A DNA stretch of 18,825 nucleotides from an uncultured Sutterella sp. (GTDB lineage: Bacteria; Pseudomonadota; Gammaproteobacteria; Burkholderiales; Burkholderiaceae_F), in assembly GCA_905198475.1 (NCBI GenBank), contig CAJKCQ010000045.1, positions 1 to 18,825 on the forward strand, in the 5' to 3' direction. The stretch's first letter is position 1; each line of letters opens with the position of its first letter. The translations under genes were made by a program, and so were the position numbers. Below, one piece after another: positions 14,263 to 18,825 of this stretch. The notes beneath the pieces are model-generated. The model was given only the letters and a program-made list of their open reading frames with translations, was not told the origin of the DNA and did no database searches.

Positions 14263-16524
14263 ATGGAGAAGTCGTCCAACCTATCGGGCGCGGTCGTCCT
14301 GCGCCCGGCTGAGGTCCCCTCCGACGCGTGCTTCGGGAGTCCCGAGGCGCTTCTCACGAAGCGCATCGCGGAGCTCACCGAAAGGCTCACGGGGATTCCG
14401 AAGACGGAGCGTCGCACGAGGATCGAGATCGAGCGCCGGTTGACGGCGCTCGGGGGGAGCCTCAGGCGCATGCGCGAGCGCGAGGTGCTCTGGGGTGCAG
14501 CGGCGCCCCTGATCCGCCACGCTGCGGGCGCCCATGGGCTGAGTCCCGAGGCGGCCGAGGCGTCCGCGAGGACTGCGGCTCTGATGGTTCTTCCAGCGCT
14601 CTGCCGTCGGGAGGACATCGAGCTCAAGTTCATGGGGACGCCGAAGACGAACGGCCGCACCATCTGGCTCGGGCCGATCGACTTCAGCCATCCGGCCGCA
14701 TGCGTCTACATCTTCGGACACGGCGTGCACGAGCGCTGCCACGTGCTCTACACCCGGTTCGAAGACGTGCGCAGCCTCGACCCGCGGGCCGAGCACCTGA
14801 CGAACCTCTTCGAGGACGTCCGCGTGGACGCCCTCGGAGAGCGGGACCTCGGGGGCTACCGGCTCTGGCGCGAGGCGCTTGTCGCCATTCTCGTCCGCAC
14901 GGGGCGCACGATCCTCACGGAGACGGGGCCTCAGGCGGCCGCCGGCGACGTCCTCTGCGGGTGGCTGCACGCGGAGCTCCTCACGGGAGTTCTCGGCATG
15001 AAGCTTCCCGAGGGGATCCTCGACGCTCTGCGCCGTGGGGTGGAGTCGCGCTTCGGCGCCGACTTCCGCCGCGAGGCGCTCGCGCTCGTCATGAGGCGCT
15101 TCCCGCTCGCCGACACGGCCGCCGCCGCGGCGCTCGCCGATGAGTTCCTGGAATTCATCGCGAGCGCTGGCCGGCTCGCCGAGGCCGCCCACGAGACGGC
15201 GAAGGCGCAGGCCGCCGAGGCTCAGGCGGCCTTCGAGGCCGGCTGCGAAGCGGCGGCTGCTCCCGAGGGCGGTCCAAAAGACCCTCCAAAGGGCGCTCGG
15301 TCGCCCGCGCCGAAGTCGCGGAGGTCCTCAGGGGCGTCGCGGGGCGAAGGCGTTCAGCTTTCGCTCTTCGACGACTTCGGGGGCTTTGGGACAGGAGACG
15401 ATTCGGACGCTATGAACGGCGCCTTCGCGGGAACCGCTTCAGCTTCAGCGAAGGCGGGGAAGGCGGCGCGCACGGCGGCGAAGGCTGCCAAAGCCGCCGC
15501 CAAAGCCGCGTCGCGGGCTGAGGCCGTGGCGAGAGGGCTTTCGGGCCTCTCCCGCGCGGCCGCCTGGCACCCGGAGGCGGCCGCGCTCGACCGGAGCGCC
15601 GCGATGGAGAAGTTCACCGCGGCCCTGAAGCTCCCCGATGAGCACGGCTGGGAGAATCCCAATGAGGTTCTGCGCGACGGCGCCGAAGTCGCCCGCCGGG
15701 CCGCGAAGGCGCTCGAGGGCGTCAAGGGGCTCGAGCCGCGGGATCTCCCGCGGTGCGCGGCTCCGGGCATGGTGAAGGAGGCGAAGGCCGCCTTCGACCA
15801 GGCCTGGGCGGCGTCCTGCGGGTTCGGGATGCGCTTCGCTGATCTCCTCAAGCGCCCGATTCCGGCTCCCGTCGGGGGCGCGGAGACGGGCTTTGAGATC
15901 GACGACGAGCTCATCGACCGCGTCGCCGTGGGCGACTCGCGGGTCTTCCTCACGGAGGCGAGGGCGATCGACCGCGAGTGCGCCTGCGTCATCCTCACGG
16001 ACCTCTCGGGGTCCATGGGCGTGACGTCGGGCGCCTGCGTGCGCGTCGCCGCGCTGAGGCTCGAAGAGGCCCTGCGCCGAACGAGCCGGGTGAAGTGCCG
16101 CACCGCGGTCTTCCCCAACTGGCGCGGCACGGGCCCTTCGATCGTCTCGGACTGGGAGGACGGGCTCGGGAAGAGCGCCGCCGTCCTCCCGACGCTCGCC
16201 TCACGGGGGCAGACGCCCTTGGGCCCGAGTCTTCTCTGGGCCCTGGCGTCGCTCCTCGAGCGCCCCGAAGCGCACAAGCTTCTCCTCGTCTACACCGACG
16301 GCGTCTTCGAGCCGGCGGAGTTCGCCGGCGAGGCGGCGCTCCTCAAGGCGGCCGGCGTCGAAACCGGCACCGTGATCCTCAAGGACCCTGCGGTGCCGTG
16401 GGCGGACGTCTGCGGCAGGGGCGGATTCGGGGGCGTCACGCGCCTCGCGCAGTCACCCGAGGAGCTCCCCGCCGCCACCGCCTCGGTTCTCGAGGTCTGG
16501 CGGCGGGCGGGAAAGCTCTTCTGA
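14263..16524 (+). CDS. Large VWA-domain protein, CobT-like, with HExxH motif
   Basis: The 753-aa product (ATG at 14263, GGGGAG 6 bases upstream; an alternative ATG at 14239 overlaps the AAA+ stop as TGATG) has three parts. The N-terminal domain (1 to about 305) contains FGHGVHERCHVLYTRF, an HExxH motif (His156, Glu157, His160), and NLFEDVRVD with Glu184, a zincin-like ligand set. A linker (about 307-425) is rich in Ala, Lys, Pro and Ser and is probably disordered; it contains QLSLF (365-369) followed by acidic residues. The C-terminal VWA domain has a complete metal-dependent adhesion site: DLSGSM (580-585), Thr651 in GQTPLGPSLLWA, and Asp679 in YTDG. The end of the domain resembles CobT. It should work as partner of the AAA+ protein 23 bases upstream, in one operon. 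Whether the HExxH is a working protease site is unknown. It is longer than typical CobT proteins. Confidence 0.9.
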   Translation: MEKSSNLSGAVVLRPAEVPSDACFGSPEALLTKRIAELTERLTGIPKTERRTRIEIERRLTALGGSLRRMREREVLWGAAAPLIRHAAGAHGLSPEAAEASARTAALMVLPALCRREDIELKFMGTPKTNGRTIWLGPIDFSHPAACVYIFGHGVHERCHVLYTRFEDVRSLDPRAEHLTNLFEDVRVDALGERDLGGYRLWREALVAILVRTGRTILTETGPQAAAGDVLCGWLHAELLTGVLGMKLPEGILDALRRGVESRFGADFRREALALVMRRFPLADTAAAAALADEFLEFIASAGRLAEAAHETAKAQAAEAQAAFEAGCEAAAAPEGGPKDPPKGARSPAPKSRRSSGASRGEGVQLSLFDDFGGFGTGDDSDAMNGAFAGTASASAKAGKAARTAAKAAKAAAKAASRAEAVARGLSGLSRAAAWHPEAAALDRSAAMEKFTAALKLPDEHGWENPNEVLRDGAEVARRAAKALEGVKGLEPRDLPRCAAPGMVKEAKAAFDQAWAASCGFGMRFADLLKRPIPAPVGGAETGFEIDDELIDRVAVGDSRVFLTEARAIDRECACVILTDLSGSMGVTSGACVRVAALRLEEALRRTSRVKCRTAVFPNWRGTGPSIVSDWEDGLGKSAAVLPTLASRGQTPLGPSLLWALASLLERPEAHKLLLVYTDGVFEPAEFAGEAALLKAAGVETGTVILKDPAVPWADVCGRGGFGGVTRLAQSPEELPAATASVLEVWRRAGKLF

Positions 16525-16574
16525 AGACGTCTCACCCCGCCTACGGAAGCGCCTCTTCTTCCAGAGGGTTTTCA

Positions 16575-16601
16575 AACTCGACGGACATTTCCGTCCAAGT
16601 T
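16575..16601 (+). other. Hairpin upstream of the large terminator
   Basis: AACT (16575-16578) and GACGGA (16580-16585) pair with TCCGTC (16590-16595) and AGTT (16598-16601) around a CATT loop, with a one-base/two-base internal bulge. It lies 50 bases past the VWA stop and 5 bases before the terminator stem. Confidence 0.4.
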
Positions 16602-16606
16602 CGACC

Positions 16607-16682
16607 GACCGCCCGAGGGGCGGCGCAGCCCGACCCCCGCCTGGGGGCCCAGGACCGCGCCGCCGCGGGCGGTCTTTTTTTT
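16607..16682 (+). terminator. Large intrinsic terminator after the AAA+/VWA pair
   Basis: GACCGCCCG (16607-16615) pairs with CGGGCGGTC (16666-16674). Inside, GGCGGCGC (16619-16626) pairs with GCGCCGCC (16657-16664), and CCCCC (16634-16638) with GGGGG (16643-16647). Eight T residues follow at once (16675-16682). This is one of the clearest signals in the window. It separates the VWA gene from the MobH-like gene, whose ATG is 63 bases further. It should end the AAA+/VWA transcript or attenuate read-through into the next gene. TATATG (16702-16707) could be a -10 for a separate promoter of that gene. Confidence 0.75.
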
Positions 16683-16745
16683 GCTCTGCAGCGGTACCGA
16701 ATATATGAACCAACACGCAAACTCTGCGAAAAAGGAGAAACATCC

Positions 16746-18551
16746 ATGATTCAGGAAACTTCCCCCCGGTTGGGCGCCTTTCGGGTGCTCCCGGAAGACC
16801 CCGTGCGGCTCGCCGCCCGATGCCGGCCGCTTCTCGAGCGCACCGAGCTCGCGGCGGGCCGCCCCTTGATGCGCTCGCTCTGCGCGCCCGCCGTCATCTC
16901 CTGGGCGGGCGCGGTGATGAGGCTTCCCGCGGAGCCGCGGGAGGTCCACCCGGCCGCGGTCGGGCTCTTCGAGCTCGGGCTCGAGCGCGCCGCGGCGATG
17001 ATCGAATTCGCCGCAAGGTCGCCGCTTCCCACGGGCCTCAACACCGCCGAGCGCGAGGAGCTCCTCACCGCGCGGCGCTCGGCGGCCTTTCTCGCGGGCC
17101 TCGCTTCCGCCGCCGCGCTGCGCGCGCGCCTTCTCGTGCGCTCGGGGCCCCGGACGCTGGCGCCCGGCGAATTTCTCACGATGTTCTTCGCGCGCACGGA
17201 CGCCCCGGTTCTCGCCCAATGGCGACCGGCCGCAGATCCCGCAAAGGAGTCCGCGGCGATGCTGAAGAACCTCCTGCCGGGCCGGGCCCTCGGGGTGCTC
17301 GCCGACGTTCCCACGGGATTCGGGCGCACCGGGGAGTCGTCCGCCACTTTTCTCGACGCGGTGGAGGATCTTTTGGCGGGGCGCACTCCCAAGGACGCCG
17401 AAGGGGAGCTCCTCGCCGCCGCGCTCGATCGGGCGGTGCGGCGCGAGGAGGCGCAGAGGCGCCGCTCCGCCCGGGCCTTGGGGCTCGCAGGCCTTCCGCC
17501 CCGGGCGGGGCTCATGCGGCGCATCTTCATGGACGCCCTCACGGCGGGACTCATCCGCGTCGTGGACCGGCGCACCGACATGAAGCGCTTTGAGGACGCC
17601 GGTGCGCCGAAGAGCGCGGGGTCCGCTCCGCGCCCGCGGCTCTGGGTGACGGCGGACGGCGCGCACCTCGAGTGGCCCAAGGCCGCGCGGATTCTCTCCG
17701 ACGCGATGGCGGGCGAATTCGAGGCGGTGGCGCCCGCCCAAGAGCTCTACGACTCCGACTTTCCCGGAGACCCCGAATTCCCGGAGGCGCTCCTCGATGC
17801 GTTTGCGGCCGACGGCATGCTCGAAGCCGGCCACCCGCGCTTCGCGGTGCCGGTGGACCTTCCCGACGGACCGACGTCGGTCGTGCGCCTGCGGCCCGGG
17901 GTCGAACTCGAGGCGGCGCTCACCTTTGCCCTCAACGCCATCGATCCCCCGCATGCGGCGCCGGGCGAACCCGCGCCGGGCCCGCGCGCGCCGCAGCCAC
18001 TCAGCTGGGTGATGGTGCGCCCGGGGGAGGCGGGGTGCGGCTTCACCGAGAACCTCACGGCCCGAAAGGAGCCCGGATCGTTCATCGCGCAGACCGAGTC
18101 GCCCGCAAGCCGCTTTGAGTGGCGCCTCAGTCTTCCCGACGGAACCCCGAAGGCCGCATGCGCGGTGCTCGCGTCGGTCGAGAAGGCGCTCGCCCGCGAG
18201 GAGAACCCCGAAGGGTTCGCCGTGAAGACGGGGCTCTTCATCCCCGAGCGGCTTTTGGGCGAAGAGCGCGCGGAACTACTCGGTTCGCTCCTCCTTGATT
18301 CGGACCTTTTCGAACCCGCTCCGGCGGCCCTCATCCCGACGATCCTGCGGCGCGCCGCGCCCTGCGGGGATCTGCCCGAAGGGGTCGACCAGCGTACGAC
18401 AAACGACAGCGGTGCCTTGACCACGGGCGTCGTGGTGCGCCGCGAATGGGCCGAGGCCGGCATTCGCTGGGGCGACGGGCGGTTCGAGCCCCGGCCGCAT
18501 CCGAAGGCCGGCTGGCGAATGTGCGATCTGCCGGGCGGCGGCGCACTTTGA
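16746..18551 (+). CDS. MobH relaxase-like protein (TraI_2 domain) lacking active-site residues
   Basis: The 601-aa product starts at an ATG with AAGGAG 8 bases upstream. Residues about 20-130 follow the TraI_2 domain of MobH relaxases (SXT/PFGI-1 type TraI). LPA (60-62), then GLF-x-x-GLE-x-A (73-82) and FLAGL (115-119) line up without gaps with the family pattern LPASxxHHHxxxGGLFxHGLEVA and FLAGLLHDIGK. The metal ligands are mostly gone: the His triad is Glu66-Val67-His68, the later histidine is Leu77, and the HD pair is Ser121-Ala122. Residues about 255-350 resemble the second TraI domain (RIFMDALTAGLIRV, then RLWVTADGAHLEWPKAARIL). The remaining 250 residues include a Pro/Ala-rich linker (about 395-418) and match nothing I know. 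Canonical relaxases nick the transfer origin. This copy probably cannot in the same way, yet its frame is intact. A TraD-like gene follows, as in SXT-type elements. Confidence 0.8.
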   Translation: MIQETSPRLGAFRVLPEDPVRLAARCRPLLERTELAAGRPLMRSLCAPAVISWAGAVMRLPAEPREVHPAAVGLFELGLERAAAMIEFAARSPLPTGLNTAEREELLTARRSAAFLAGLASAAALRARLLVRSGPRTLAPGEFLTMFFARTDAPVLAQWRPAADPAKESAAMLKNLLPGRALGVLADVPTGFGRTGESSATFLDAVEDLLAGRTPKDAEGELLAAALDRAVRREEAQRRRSARALGLAGLPPRAGLMRRIFMDALTAGLIRVVDRRTDMKRFEDAGAPKSAGSAPRPRLWVTADGAHLEWPKAARILSDAMAGEFEAVAPAQELYDSDFPGDPEFPEALLDAFAADGMLEAGHPRFAVPVDLPDGPTSVVRLRPGVELEAALTFALNAIDPPHAAPGEPAPGPRAPQPLSWVMVRPGEAGCGFTENLTARKEPGSFIAQTESPASRFEWRLSLPDGTPKAACAVLASVEKALAREENPEGFAVKTGLFIPERLLGEERAELLGSLLLDSDLFEPAPAALIPTILRRAAPCGDLPEGVDQRTTNDSGALTTGVVVRREWAEAGIRWGDGRFEPRPHPKAGWRMCDLPGGGAL

Positions 18552-18562
18552 GTTCCTTTTTT
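18521..18562 (+). promoter_or_regulatory. Hairpin and T-rich leader before the TraD-like gene
   Basis: GTGCG (18521-18525) can pair with CGCAC (18542-18546) at the very end of the MobH-like gene, followed by a pyrimidine-rich leader with T runs at 18557-18562 and beyond. The 49-base gap to the next ATG is strikingly T-rich compared with its surroundings. It is a weak terminator or attenuator candidate. Confidence 0.25.
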
Positions 18563-18600
18563 CTTGAATTCCTTTTGACTTTTCTTTGGAGACGCAAAAC

Positions 18601-18825
18601 ATGACGAAGAAGATCCGGGGTCCGGGCGCCGGAGGCTGGCGCGACCGGGCCCGCGACACGGCGGAGGCCTCCGCGCAAAGCCTCGCCCTTTGGCGGCCCG
18701 CCTGGGAGGTGAGGCCGGCGGTGCTGGGCGGGTGCGCCGCCGCATTCGCACTCGGCCTCGGTGCTGCGGGCGAAGTCCCGGCGGCCTGGGCCGCGGCCTG
18801 GGGCGGCGGAGCGCTTGCGACGACG
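18601..18825 (+). CDS. Start of a membrane protein, probable TraD-like coupling protein (partial)
   Basis: An ATG at 18601, with GGAG 9 bases upstream, opens a frame that runs off the window after 75 codons. After a basic N-terminus, residues 30-40 read LWRPAWEVRPA. These are followed by a hydrophobic segment (about 40-56), a short loop with GEVP, and the start of a second hydrophobic segment. TraD-type type IV coupling proteins of integrative conjugative elements begin with a similar arginine/proline-containing stretch and paired membrane helices, and traD directly follows traI in SXT/R391. No ATPase motif is inside the window, so the identity rests on position and topology. Confidence 0.55.
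   Translation, partial: MTKKIRGPGAGGWRDRARDTAEASAQSLALWRPAWEVRPAVLGGCAAAFALGLGAAGEVPAAWAAAWGGGALATT

Noticed and set aside
13112..16524. Aerobic cobaltochelatase CobS/CobT for cobalamin synthesis
   Set aside because: No CobN or other cobalamin genes are near, the VWA protein has an extra zincin-like domain and linker, and the neighbours look conjugation-related.
16572..17954. Long minus-strand open frame opposite the MobH-like gene
   Set aside because: Low-complexity Arg/Gly/Glu composition and no ribosome binding site; it also runs through the strong terminator at 16607-16682.

Overview
The window is about 18.8 kb of very GC-rich DNA. Its gene content fits a Gram-negative betaproteobacterium: a periplasmic aryl-sulfate sulfotransferase, several Sec-exported solute-binding proteins without transporter partners, NikR, and conjugation-type genes. 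A Burkholderiales gut commensal of the Sutterellaceae type is my best guess. That is inference from gene content and style; there is no rRNA or tRNA here to settle it.

Left part (1-5.4 kb). A poorly coding start holds a possible gene end, a possible small ORF and a clear hairpin terminator. Next comes a divergent pair: assT (minus strand, PAPS-independent aryl-sulfate sulfotransferase) and a LysR-type regulator (plus strand). The shared intergenic region has a good candidate assT promoter with a small dyad inside its spacer, so the LysR protein is the obvious candidate regulator. An orphan peptide-type binding protein gene (SBP_bac_5) follows on the minus strand. Between it and lysR lies a relic of an IS200/IS605 element: the hairpin end plus the last residues of a TnpB reading frame.

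Middle (5.4-13 kb). Two tandem minus-strand paralogues encode amino-acid-type binding proteins (SBP_bac_3), each with its own start region and terminator and with no permease or ATPase nearby. Then come nikR, with an unusual histidine-rich C-terminal tail, a YtcJ-type amidohydrolase, a small remnant of an ISAzo13-like transposase overlapping the amidohydrolase 3' end, and a GsiB-like glutathione/peptide-binding protein. This part looks like chromosomal metabolic and uptake accessory DNA with scattered IS scars.

Right part (13.1 kb to end). A plus-strand cluster looks like part of an integrative conjugative element or a system derived from one: a CobS/MoxR-type AAA+ ATPase; a large VWA protein related to CobT with a zincin-like HExxH motif and a QLSLF clamp-binding-like peptide in its linker; a strong intrinsic terminator; a protein homologous to the MobH relaxase (TraI_2 domain); and the start of a membrane protein in the place where TraD, the coupling protein, is expected. 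The most unusual observation is that the MobH-like protein keeps the family framework but has lost most residues that bind the catalytic metal, while its reading frame is intact. It is either a repurposed 'pseudo-relaxase' or a divergent conjugation protein, coupled to a chaperone-like ATPase/VWA pair. No integrase, att site, CRISPR array or tRNA was seen.
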